Source: CAYYWV01 sp964531525
GTDB lineage: Bacteria; Pseudomonadota; Alphaproteobacteria; JAAXGF01
Assembly: GCA_964531525.1 (NCBI GenBank)
Contig: CAZHDF010000037.1
Coordinates: forward strand, 1 to 24,260
DNA: 24,260 nt
Reading direction: 5' to 3'
The notes under the pieces were generated by a model. It was not told where the DNA came from. It did not search any database and worked only from the letters and a program-made list of their open reading frames with translations. Of the stretch, positions 1 through 5,499 are shown piece after piece (the first letter of the stretch is position 1; every line of letters starts with the position of its first letter). Made by a program: the position numbers and the translations under genes.

Positions 1-1
1 T

Positions 2-469
2 GACCGCGCCCTCGAGTGGTTGCAAGGCCGCGTCCCCCAGCCCGGGCGGTATCGGGATCGCGGCATTCACGCCGCCGGCGAGGCCGCTGACCCGGTACCG
101 GAGACCGGGCCCCATCGCGAAGACGGCCCGGGCCCAATCGTGGCGAGCGGGAAGGTCGCGGACACGTACTTGAAGGCTCGCGCGGCAAAGATGCTCGGCG
201 ATGCGAAACGCGCCCAGACAGAGGCCGAGCGCGCCCAGATCGAACTGAAAGCGCGGCGTGGCGAGCTGGTCGACCGCGCGCGGGCCGTGGCGCATGTGTT
301 CCGGCTGGCGCGGGAGGAGCGGGACGCCTGGCTCAATTGGCCGGCGCGGGTGTCGGCGCTGATGGCGGCGGAGCTCGGGGTCGACCCGCACAAGATGCAC
401 GTGGCCCTCGAACGCCATGTCCGCGAACACCTCATCGAGCTTGCAGAAATCCGGCCGCGGTTCGAGTGA
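2..469 (+). CDS. Phage terminase small subunit, Nu1-like (5' end outside window)
   Basis: Small terminase subunits bind phage DNA and recruit the large subunit for packaging. The frame is open to the left edge. Its first residues (DRALEWLQGR) resemble the end of the winged-helix DNA-binding region of Nu1-type subunits, so the true start probably lies upstream; the TTG at 20 would be internal. A charged helical stretch follows (roughly 50-95 residues in), then a C-terminal block with RDAWLNWPARVSALMAAELG and ERHVREHLIELAEIRP, a pattern I associate with proteobacterial Nu1-like proteins. The stop overlaps the next ATG by one base (TGATG), as in a phage packaging operon. No large terminase gene follows, so this is probably a prophage remnant. 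The family call rests on pattern recognition. Confidence 0.68.
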   Translation, partial: DRALEWLQGRVPQPGRYRDRGIHAAGEAADPVPETGPHREDGPGPIVASGKVADTYLKARAAKMLGDAKRAQTEAERAQIELKARRGELVDRARAVAHVFRLAREERDAWLNWPARVSALMAAELGVDPHKMHVALERHVREHLIELAEIRPRFE

Positions 470-831
470 TGGACGACCAGATCGCAGCCCAGATCGACGC
501 GCTCCGCGACCGCGCGCTGGCCATGGCGCGCGAGTTCGAGGCCGCCGCCGAGCGCCCGGGCGCAACCGAGGTCGACCGTCTGAACGCCGAATCGGCGGCG
601 ATGGTCATCACCTTGGCGCGCGAGAAATCCGAGCTTCTGCCGCGTGAAGAGGTCGACCGGCGCATCGCGCAGATCGAGGAAGCGCCCGACCCAGAGACCA
701 GGCAACGGCTGATCGCCTCGATGCTCGTTTGGTTCCAGAAACACGAGCTCAATCAATGGACCTGGGCCACCGAAGCCCTCGCGGCCCTGACTCGCGGTGA
801 GGTGGTGCTCCACGATGGGGCATCCTGTTGA
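469..831 (+). CDS. Hypothetical prophage protein, 120 aa
   Basis: I do not recognise this family. Its ATG at 469 shares one base with the stop of the terminase small-subunit gene, so the two are probably translationally coupled. The much longer open frame upstream of this ATG lies inside the terminase gene and is not coding. The protein is helical and charged, with a basic-acidic pattern (DDQIAAQIDALRDRA, RRIAQIEEAPDPETRQR) and a tryptophan-containing C-terminal part (LVWFQKHELNQWTW). No signal peptide or membrane segment is visible. Its place between the small terminase and where the large terminase would be expected suggests a packaging accessory or structural role, but this is inference from position only. 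Confidence 0.65.
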   Translation: MDDQIAAQIDALRDRALAMAREFEAAAERPGATEVDRLNAESAAMVITLAREKSELLPREEVDRRIAQIEEAPDPETRQRLIASMLVWFQKHELNQWTWATEALAALTRGEVVLHDGASC

Positions 832-842
832 AGAAGCGAGCC

Positions 843-947
843 ATGACCGAAGCATTCACCCGCTGGGATGCCGCGGATTACGCATGGGCCATAGACTGGT
901 GTACTCTTTGCGCTCAGTGCTGCGTACCCAGTCTTGGCTTGCGTTAG
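843..947 (+). pseudogene. Truncated ORF, possible remnant of a prophage HigA-type antitoxin
   Basis: An ATG ten bases after the preceding gene opens a 34-residue frame. Its start (MTEAFTRWDAADY) resembles the N-terminus of COG3636-type prophage antitoxins, which usually continue with a helix-turn-helix of about 80 more residues. Here the similarity stops near base 881. The rest (Trp, several Cys, then TAG) looks like unrelated sequence read in frame. Base composition also becomes visibly less GC-rich from about 895. I read this as a gene cut by the insertion that brought in the HipA-like/DUF3037 pair. The antitoxin identity is a weak pattern match and the fragment could come from another phage gene. 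Confidence 0.35.
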
Positions 948-969
948 CTGGACGGCATAGACGATTCAT

Positions 970-1089
970 ATGCCGCAGGTTAGCATTGCCGATGCGTATA
1001 GCCGTTTGTCGGGAAAATCCAGAAGCACCGTTTCAAGCGGTACGAGCATTAGGGATTGTCTCACTGCCGAAAAGTTTGCTCGTGAATGA
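970..1089 (+). CDS. Possible 39-aa leader ORF upstream of the HipA-like gene
   Basis: ATG at 970 opens a 39-codon frame (beginning MPQVSIADAYSRLSG) whose TGA overlaps the HipA-like ATG in an ATGA quartet at 1086-1089. The HipA-like start has no clear ribosome binding site of its own, so translation of this small ORF could deliver ribosomes to it. The peptide is Ser/Arg-rich with one Cys and matches nothing I know. No good Shine-Dalgarno precedes ATG 970. The overlap is the only positive evidence. It may be a real small protein, a translational leader, or chance. Confidence 0.35.
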   Translation: MPQVSIADAYSRLSGKSRSTVSSGTSIRDCLTAEKFARE

Positions 1090-1922
1090 AACCGGATGCA
1101 GATCGCAGTGAGGCCGCCCCCGCGCTTCCCGCAGTGCAACGAGCCGACTGGAATGGGCTGCTTGCGGGACAGAGGGTGACAACGGCCGAGGTATCACTCA
1201 AGCTCGCCGTGCGGCAGAGTTCGGCTGGCGGATCGGGTGCGTTCCTTGGCTTGGCTGACGACGAGCGACATTATTGGATTAAGCCTCTCAACAACGCCCA
1301 AGGCGAACGAGTCCCGATCACGGAACAGATCGTAGGCCGCGCAGGCAGCTTAATCGGTGCTCCCACATGCAAGGTTCGGACTATTGCTATTGGGGAAGAG
1401 TTCGCCGGCTGGGAGTTTCGGCCGGGTCACCAACTTGTGCCCCGGATTGCGCACGCTTCTCTTAACGTGGAGGACGTCGTTTTTACCAGAGTTCTCGACC
1501 ATCGCCTTGATGACGACAATTCACGCCGTCACGCTTTTGTCATGGCCCTCTACGACTGGTGCTGGGGCGGAGACGTTCAGGGCCTACGTGCTGTAAGAGA
1601 AGATAACGGTTTCTATAGCCATGACCACGGGTGGTATCTTCCGCCGGAGGGTCCAACTTGGTCCGTCGCCGAGCTCGAGACGCACGTCGAAGACCCCCAT
1701 GAACTTGTGGAAAATCTCGACGGGATCAGCGAGGAAATCGTCGACGAGGTGGCGAAAGCGCTAGAAGCGGTACAAAGAGAAGACCTTCGACGAGCGCTTG
1801 CAATGATACCATCCAACTGGCCCGTCGAAGACAATGAGCTTGAATGTGTTGGCTTCTTTCTTGAGAAGCGCGCCCCTGCTGTTGCACGACGCATCAGACA
1901 TCGGCTCAAGAGGACAACATGA
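1086..1922 (+). CDS. HipA-like kinase-domain protein paired with DUF3037
   Basis: A 278-residue protein resembling the compact HipA-like kinase domain proteins commonly encoded next to DUF3037 genes. Around residues 60-75 the motif HYWIKPLNNAQGERV supplies a candidate ATP-binding lysine (K66). Residues 156-182 contain DWCWGGD and FYSHDHGW, matching in position the catalytic loop and metal-binding Asp (D180) of HipA folds. The catalytic-loop Asn expected before the Asp is replaced by Gly here, so activity is uncertain. ATG 1086 directly follows an in-frame TGA and is the first possible ATG. The gene overlaps the DUF3037 gene by ATGA. Composition is less GC-rich than the surrounding genome, which suggests transfer. 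Substrate and role are unknown; toxin-like or defence-like functions are inference. Confidence 0.72.
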   Translation: MKPDADRSEAAPALPAVQRADWNGLLAGQRVTTAEVSLKLAVRQSSAGGSGAFLGLADDERHYWIKPLNNAQGERVPITEQIVGRAGSLIGAPTCKVRTIAIGEEFAGWEFRPGHQLVPRIAHASLNVEDVVFTRVLDHRLDDDNSRRHAFVMALYDWCWGGDVQGLRAVREDNGFYSHDHGWYLPPEGPTWSVAELETHVEDPHELVENLDGISEEIVDEVAKALEAVQREDLRRALAMIPSNWPVEDNELECVGFFLEKRAPAVARRIRHRLKRTT

Positions 1923-2788
1923 AATATGTCTACAGCGTGATTCGTTTCGTACCAGACCTGGTCCGAGGCGAGTTCGTGAACGTCGGTATTCTTGCCGGCA
2001 GCGAGGAGTCATCAGAGTGGGACATCAGGTCAGTGGGGAATCTGAGGCGCGCTCGCTACATCGATGATGTGGGACTGCTCCATCAGGTCTGGGGTTTTGT
2101 AGAAGACATGGGCCGGGAGGTTGCTCGGTACACCAGAGCAGTGGAGACGGGCCGGTTCGATTCGGCTTGTGAGCAGCTTTCCGAGGAGTGGCTTAAGCGT
2201 CTGTCAGAGGAGTCAAGAAACGTCGTTCAATTCTCGACGCCTGCTGTGATTGTCGCCGAGAATGTTGATGAGGCGCTCGACATCTTGTTCAAGCAGTTTA
2301 TCGTGGAGCCCGAGACCCGCCAATTTACTTTCAAAAAGAAATACGAGGCCTTGGCTGCTATACGACGAGCATACCGAGAGGCTGGCCTGAAGCGGCAAGA
2401 GCACTTTGAGGAAAGAGCAAACGTTAAAGGCGAGCACCACAAGGAACGCTTTGATTTCGTTGTTGCAAACGGTCGTGCAGTTCAGCTTGCGCAGACATGG
2501 TCCTTTCAGGTGCCCAACCAAGATGACCTCGCTAAGAGGGTCAAGGCATGGGCGTGGACAGTGGGCGACATCCGGCAACATGGGGGAACGGCAGAGTTGG
2601 GGGCGCGACACATTGACGTCCCGCATAACGTTGATATCGAAGTCGTCTACGTGCCTCCAGCCAACGGCGGACCGCGTGAGACACTGGACGAAGCGCTTGC
2701 TGCTTTTGAAGATATCAACGTTCAAGCTATGGAGGCTGACCAAGCCAATGTCGTTGGGCTACAGGCCTCACGGCTTGTCGGGATCTGA
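1919..2788 (+). CDS. DUF3037 family protein
   Basis: A 289-residue protein whose N-terminus (YSVIRFVPDLVRGEFVNVG, residues 4-22) is the hallmark opening of DUF3037. The middle is charged and helical (RQFTFKKKYEALAAIRRAYREAG). The C-terminal half contains FDFVVANGRAVQLAQTWSFQVP, resembling the strand-rich part of the family. The ATG overlaps the HipA-like stop (ATGA, 1919-1922), and an AGAGGA Shine-Dalgarno sits just upstream. No signal peptide or membrane helix is seen. The biochemical function of the family is not known to me. The constant pairing with a HipA-like kinase suggests a partner, substrate or antitoxin relationship, which is inference. Confidence 0.8.
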   Translation: MKYVYSVIRFVPDLVRGEFVNVGILAGSEESSEWDIRSVGNLRRARYIDDVGLLHQVWGFVEDMGREVARYTRAVETGRFDSACEQLSEEWLKRLSEESRNVVQFSTPAVIVAENVDEALDILFKQFIVEPETRQFTFKKKYEALAAIRRAYREAGLKRQEHFEERANVKGEHHKERFDFVVANGRAVQLAQTWSFQVPNQDDLAKRVKAWAWTVGDIRQHGGTAELGARHIDVPHNVDIEVVYVPPANGGPRETLDEALAAFEDINVQAMEADQANVVGLQASRLVGI

Positions 2789-3085
2789 GACCTTTGAACC
2801 GGCGGAGTAACGCATCTTGTTGATGGCCACTCCAATTCGACACTACATGGAGACCTCCCACGGAGGGAATCATTCCCGAGCGTGAAACATCTGCGCTGGA
2901 GGACGCGTTTGGCCGATGTAGCGGCCATTTGGAGTAACGTGGTGGACCTCATGCCCGCGCGGGCGTCTTGACTGCGCCTGCGCAGGGCGCCTTAATGCTG
3001 CTTGGCGCTGACAACGCCGCATGTAGCCGGTTCCCGCCCCGTAAGCGCGGGTTTCGTATGCCCTGTGTCCGGGGTCCGGTTGCGC
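2789..3085. other. Intergenic stretch without a convincing gene
   Basis: About 300 bases between the DUF3037 stop and the next plausible ORF. Composition returns to GC-rich near 2940. I see short palindromes, such as the perfect GCCCGCGCGGGC near 2954, and an imperfect CCTCC/GGAGG hairpin near 2853-2867 that could end the DUF3037 transcript but lacks a T-tract. Frames crossing it show no recognisable protein. It may contain the right boundary of the HipA-like/DUF3037 insert. Confidence 0.5.
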
Positions 3086-3196
3086 ATGTCCAAGGCTCCG
3101 GCCCAAAGGCAATCGGGCGCGCGCTACATCGCGTTGTCAGCCCCGGACGCCAGCGCCGCCCGCTGGCGATGGAAGCACAAGGAGGCAGCGAGATGA
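3086..3196 (+). CDS. Possible small ORF, 36 aa, coupled to the next gene
   Basis: ATG 3086 opens a 36-codon frame rich in Ala, Arg and Lys (ends RWRWKHKEAAR). Its TGA overlaps the ATG of the following gene as ATGA (3193-3196). Third positions are mostly G or C, as in real genes of this genome. No good Shine-Dalgarno precedes it and I recognise no homologue. A longer frame begins at 3002. The overlap and codon pattern are the only support. Confidence 0.3.
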   Translation: MSKAPAQRQSGARYIALSAPDASAARWRWKHKEAAR

Positions 3197-3492
3197 TCGG
3201 ACTTCACGCGGACACGGCATCACATCCCGACAACCACCCGCGCGGGCCAGCGGCTGGAAACGGTGGTGCAGGCGCAAGCGCGAGGCGGTCGGTCCATGAC
3301 CTGGAAGACCCGTTGTCGGATGCGGAGAGCGCCACTGACGTTCTCATCGAACTCATCCACCAGATGGAGGAAGGCGAGTTGAAGCGGGTCGAGGTTGTCA
3401 GTTGGGCGGCCTATCGCCTCAAGGATCACATCAAAGAGCTGTGGGACGTCTACGAGGGCCTGGTGAAGGCCCAGCAACCCGTACGCCAATAG
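3193..3492 (+). CDS. Hypothetical protein, 99 aa
   Basis: ATG 3193 is chosen because an ideal AAGGAGG Shine-Dalgarno lies at 3179-3185, seven bases upstream; longer in-frame starts lack one. The first ~40 residues are polar and probably disordered (His, Pro and Gly rich). The remainder is acidic and helical (residues ~45-95), including IELIHQMEEGELKRVE and DHIKELWDVYEGL. No membrane segment or cysteines. I do not recognise the family. The helical half could dimerise. A terminator follows nine bases after the stop, so this is the last gene of its transcript. Confidence 0.65.
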   Translation: MIGLHADTASHPDNHPRGPAAGNGGAGASARRSVHDLEDPLSDAESATDVLIELIHQMEEGELKRVEVVSWAAYRLKDHIKELWDVYEGLVKAQQPVRQ

Positions 3493-3500
3493 AGGTTCCG

Positions 3501-3539
3501 AGGGCCCCGCTTCTCGTCGTGAGGGGCGGGGCTCTTTCT
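3501..3539 (+). terminator. Rho-independent terminator after the 99-aa gene
   Basis: A 10-bp stem (3501-3510 with 3526-3535, including one G-U pair) with a 15-base loop is followed by CTTTCT-like pyrimidines. It lies between two convergent genes and best serves the plus-strand transcript. Confidence 0.7.
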
Positions 3540-3557
3540 AAAAGGTCAAGCCGCCGG

Positions 3558-4034
3558 TCATTTCGGCTTCCATGAGCGGGCCAGACGCTGTGCCTCCGCG
3601 ATCTGCTCCGGCGTCATGAACTGGGCAATGATGCCACGGTTCTTGGTCGCGAAGGCATTACCGCGCGAAGCCGCGAGGTTGAACCACATGTGGGCCTGGA
3701 CATAGTCCTGCGGCACGCCCCTGCCGTAGGCGTACATGGTGCCGAGGTTGTTCTGGGCCTCATCATTGCCCTGCTCTGCGGCCTTCCGGTACCACTTCGC
3801 GGCCTGGGCATAGTCCTGAGGCACGCCCTGGCCTTTGTCGTACATGACGCCGAGGTTGAACTGGGCTTCGGCGTCTCCCTGCTCGGCCAGCGGATGCAAA
3901 AGGCGAAGGGCGGTCGCGTAGTCTCCATTGAAGTAGGCCGCCTGCCCATCCTCGAACTGTCCCGCCACGACAGAAGCGGGGATAGAGAAGCCCACCGCGA
4001 GCGCCAATAGTGCGATCTTTAGGCCTTGCTTCAT
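3558..4034 (-). CDS. Exported Sel1/TPR-repeat protein
   Basis: A 158-residue protein with an N-terminal signal sequence (MKQGLKIALLALAVGFSIPA, likely cleaved near residue 25). One degenerate and two clear Sel1-like repeats follow (about 56-91 and 92-127), with the hallmarks AQFNLGVMYDKGQGVPQDY and AQNNLGTMYAYGRGVPQDY. Sel1 repeats form helical solenoids that mediate protein contacts, so this is probably a periplasmic interaction protein. The start at 4034 is preferred over 4067 because GGAGGGG lies just upstream and it places the signal peptide at the N-terminus. It is monocistronic and convergent with the upstream 99-aa gene. Specific partners cannot be inferred. Confidence 0.85.
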   Translation of the reverse strand: MKQGLKIALLALAVGFSIPASVVAGQFEDGQAAYFNGDYATALRLLHPLAEQGDAEAQFNLGVMYDKGQGVPQDYAQAAKWYRKAAEQGNDEAQNNLGTMYAYGRGVPQDYVQAHMWFNLAASRGNAFATKNRGIIAQFMTPEQIAEAQRLARSWKPK

Positions 4035-4351
4035 CTCGTGCCCCTCCATCTGGAAGGCCCTCACCACAAAGCCATCCCACGGAACTGACGCGCCTTCGCA
4101 GTGGTTCCGTTAGAACGTTAGCGGAGGGCGGCCGCCGATGCTAGCCTGGAAGGGAAGAGGGGCCAGGCAACTAGGCTGGGTAACGCATTTGTCTCAGCAG
4201 CCCGTAGACGAACGGACAGACCTTCCGCAAATTTGCCTCTCTGATGCAGATCTCGGGAAAAGGCGCGTGTTCCGAGCGTATGTCTCTATGACGGGGGCGG
4301 CGCTCGGCCGCTTTACCGTCGAAACGCCCTGGAACACGGAAGGAGGCAGCG
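4035..4351. other. Divergent intergenic region
   Basis: About 315 bases between the divergently transcribed Sel1-repeat and cupredoxin-like genes. It must hold both promoters, but I cannot assign convincing -35/-10 pairs. An open frame starting at 4138 runs into the cupredoxin gene in another frame and resembles no protein. No hairpins with T-tracts are seen. Confidence 0.4.
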
Positions 4352-4831
4352 ATGGGAACCTTCAACCGGATTGCGGCCACAGTACTCGCGGCGGCGACCC
4401 TCGGCGGCTGCGTCGCGCGCGACGTGATCCTCGAGAAGCCGCCGCCGAGCTATGTCGCGGACGCCGCCGCCCGCGTCGGCGGCATCGACTGGTCGCGCGC
4501 CCCGGCGGTCGAGGTGACGCTTTCTGAGTACGCCTTCGCGCCCGCCGACATCGCCTTCGAGGCGGGAAAGCCCTACCGGTTGAGGATCGAGAACGTTGGT
4601 ACGACGAGCCACACCTTCGTCTCGGAGGGGTTCTTCCAAGCGATCGCCGCGGCCAGGCTCATAAATGGCGCCGTCGCGGTCTCGATGCCTTATGTCAAGA
4701 CGATCGCCATCGCGCCCAAGGCGACGCGCGAGCTCGACTTCATCGCGGTGCGGCCGGGCGTCTACCGGCTCGAATGCACGGTGCCGGGCCATGCGCTGTT
4801 CGGCATGGTCGGCACGATCACCGTTCGTTAG
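4352..4831 (+). CDS. Cupredoxin-like copper-binding lipoprotein
   Basis: A 159-residue protein. A lipoprotein signal peptide ends in the lipobox LGGC (Cys20), so it is probably anchored to a membrane and faces the periplasm. The rest is a plastocyanin/azurin-like beta fold. Putative type 1 copper ligands are His87 (TSHTF) and the C-terminal CTVPGHALFGM motif, giving Cys142, His147 and Met152 in the canonical C-x4-H-x4-M spacing. An insertion at residues ~92-118 separates the first His from the core strands. ATG 4352 has an AAGGAGG Shine-Dalgarno five bases upstream. A role in electron transfer or copper handling is inferred; no partner oxidase or reductase is nearby. Confidence 0.85.
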   Translation: MGTFNRIAATVLAAATLGGCVARDVILEKPPPSYVADAAARVGGIDWSRAPAVEVTLSEYAFAPADIAFEAGKPYRLRIENVGTTSHTFVSEGFFQAIAAARLINGAVAVSMPYVKTIAIAPKATRELDFIAVRPGVYRLECTVPGHALFGMVGTITVR

Positions 4832-4905
4832 AGCATATTCGGGTCATAGGGAATCAATTCTGTTGCGGCTTGGGCGACCAGTTGCGTGCCGGTGAGCTTG
4901 CTCAT
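4828..4905 (-). CDS. Possible 25-aa ORF overlapping the cupredoxin 3' end
   Basis: A short frame starts at ATG 4905 (MSKLTGTQLVAQAATEL...) with an AAGGAAGA Shine-Dalgarno nicely spaced upstream. It ends at TAA 4828, overlapping the last codons of the opposite-strand cupredoxin gene. It could be a microprotein or the 5' stub of a gene cut by rearrangement at this accessory/core boundary. No homologue is recognised and the call is speculative. Confidence 0.25.
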   Translation of the reverse strand: MSKLTGTQLVAQAATELIPYDPNML

Positions 4906-5086
4906 CGGTTCTTCCTTGGGTTGTCCGCGGTCCCGATGAGCGTTCTGCCCGTACCGATGATCAAGTGAATAAGAATCTGTTTCTGAACAAAAATAACCCA
5001 GGCGAGCCGACTTCCCTGCGGTTCCCGGCGATCGGCGATCGCCCGCAGGACCGGCGCTGCCAACGGCCACCAGTTTTTGCCCCGCC

Positions 5087-5108
5087 GTTACCCCAGATGT
5101 TACCCCAG
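5087..5108. repeat. 12-bp tandem repeat GTTACCCCAG(at)
   Basis: GTTACCCCAG occurs at 5087-5096 and again at 5099-5108, giving a 12-base period. It lies in the 290-base gene-free stretch just beyond the 3' end of the candidate small RNA, at the accessory/core boundary. It could be part of an old attachment site, but no integrase gene is visible. Confidence 0.5.
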
Positions 5109-5122
5109 GCCGATTTTAGGCA

Positions 5123-5156
5123 AAAAAAGTCCCGCTAGGTCATTGACCTAGCGGGA
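5123..5156 (-). terminator. Intrinsic terminator of the candidate small RNA
   Basis: A perfect 12-bp inverted repeat (CCCGCTAGGTCA at 5132-5143 and its complement at 5145-5156) is followed on the minus strand by seven T residues (5129-5123). It is the strongest intrinsic terminator in the window. No protein gene lies between it and the LysR stop, which argues for an RNA gene. Confidence 0.85.
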
Positions 5157-5306
5157 AGTTATACAGGGAGGCTTCACGTCTGGGAGACGTAGGATCCAAA
5201 GACCCTCTGCTCCGGGTGTTGCGCCCGGAACCACTACCGCCGAACAGGGGGCTATCCGGCGGTGAACGATGCGGCGTCACATATTGCGGTGCAGCAACGT
5301 TCGTCT
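5123..5306 (-). ncRNA. Candidate AbcR-like (alpha-r15) trans-acting small RNA
   Basis: There is no credible protein here, but the minus strand has the layout of a small RNA gene. A promoter lies at 5342-5314, an inferred start near 5306, and a strong intrinsic terminator ends at 5123, giving about 184 nt. Visible hairpins are ACCGCCG/CGGCGGT with a C-rich 14-base loop, CCGGG/CCCGG, and ACGTCT/AGACGT closing a CCC loop. Single-stranded CTCCCA and GCCTCCC segments could pair with Shine-Dalgarno sequences, as the AbcR1/AbcR2 RNAs of Rhizobiales do. The position directly downstream of an LsrB/VtlR-type LysR gene next to trxB matches known AbcR synteny, as far as I recall. Start and family are inferred. 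AbcR RNAs are usually shorter (about 110-120 nt). Confidence 0.55.
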
Positions 5307-5313
5307 GATTGGT

Positions 5314-5342
5314 TAAATAGAAGTCTACGGCGAAAGTTTCCA
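5314..5342 (-). promoter_or_regulatory. Predicted promoter of the small RNA
   Basis: On the minus strand TGGAAA (5342-5337), a 17-base spacer and TATTTA (5319-5314) give a moderate sigma-70-type promoter. Transcription would start near 5306. The weak -35 box fits an activator-dependent promoter. Confidence 0.45.
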
Positions 5343-5361
5343 GCCCTTGAAGGGCAATGCG

Positions 5362-5382
5362 GCTATGCATCAAACGCATAGC
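5362..5382. promoter_or_regulatory. LysR-type operator palindrome
   Basis: GCTATGC (5362-5368), seven bases, then GCATAGC (5376-5382): a perfect 7-bp inverted repeat of the T-N11-A LysR type. Its centre is about 66 bases upstream of the inferred small RNA start, where LysR activators usually have their recognition site. The LysR regulator encoded next door is the obvious candidate to bind here. Confidence 0.55.
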
Positions 5383-5414
5383 TCGCGCCGGTCCGGTCGC
5401 GATCCCGACGCGGC

Positions 5415-5448
5415 CATGCATTTCGGTCTATGCATTCGCGACTATGCG
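5415..5448. promoter_or_regulatory. Cluster of further CTATGC-type half-sites
   Basis: CATGCAT (5415-5421), CTATGCAT (5428-5435) and CTATGCG (5442-5448) repeat the half-site of the 5362-5382 palindrome. They lie between it and the LysR stop. They may form a second, lower-affinity binding region for the same regulator. Confidence 0.4.
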
Positions 5449-5499
5449 TTCGGGGATAGGCGCGGGCGCGGGCCGGTGCCGACTTAAACTCATCAGGCG

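Noticed and set aside
2968..3192. Long upstream start (2968) for the 99-aa gene
   Set aside because: An ideal AAGGAGG lies seven bases before ATG 3193, and the upstream extension has no recognisable features.
5123..5306. 6S RNA, tmRNA or RNase P RNA as identity of the candidate small RNA
   Set aside because: The 5' and 3' ends do not pair into a long 6S-type rod. There is no tRNA-like T arm or CCA for tmRNA and no RNase P core motifs.
5140..5421. A 93-codon minus-strand ORF over the small RNA region
   Set aside because: It runs through the terminator hairpin, has no family pattern or Shine-Dalgarno, and the segment has hairpins and signals of an RNA gene.
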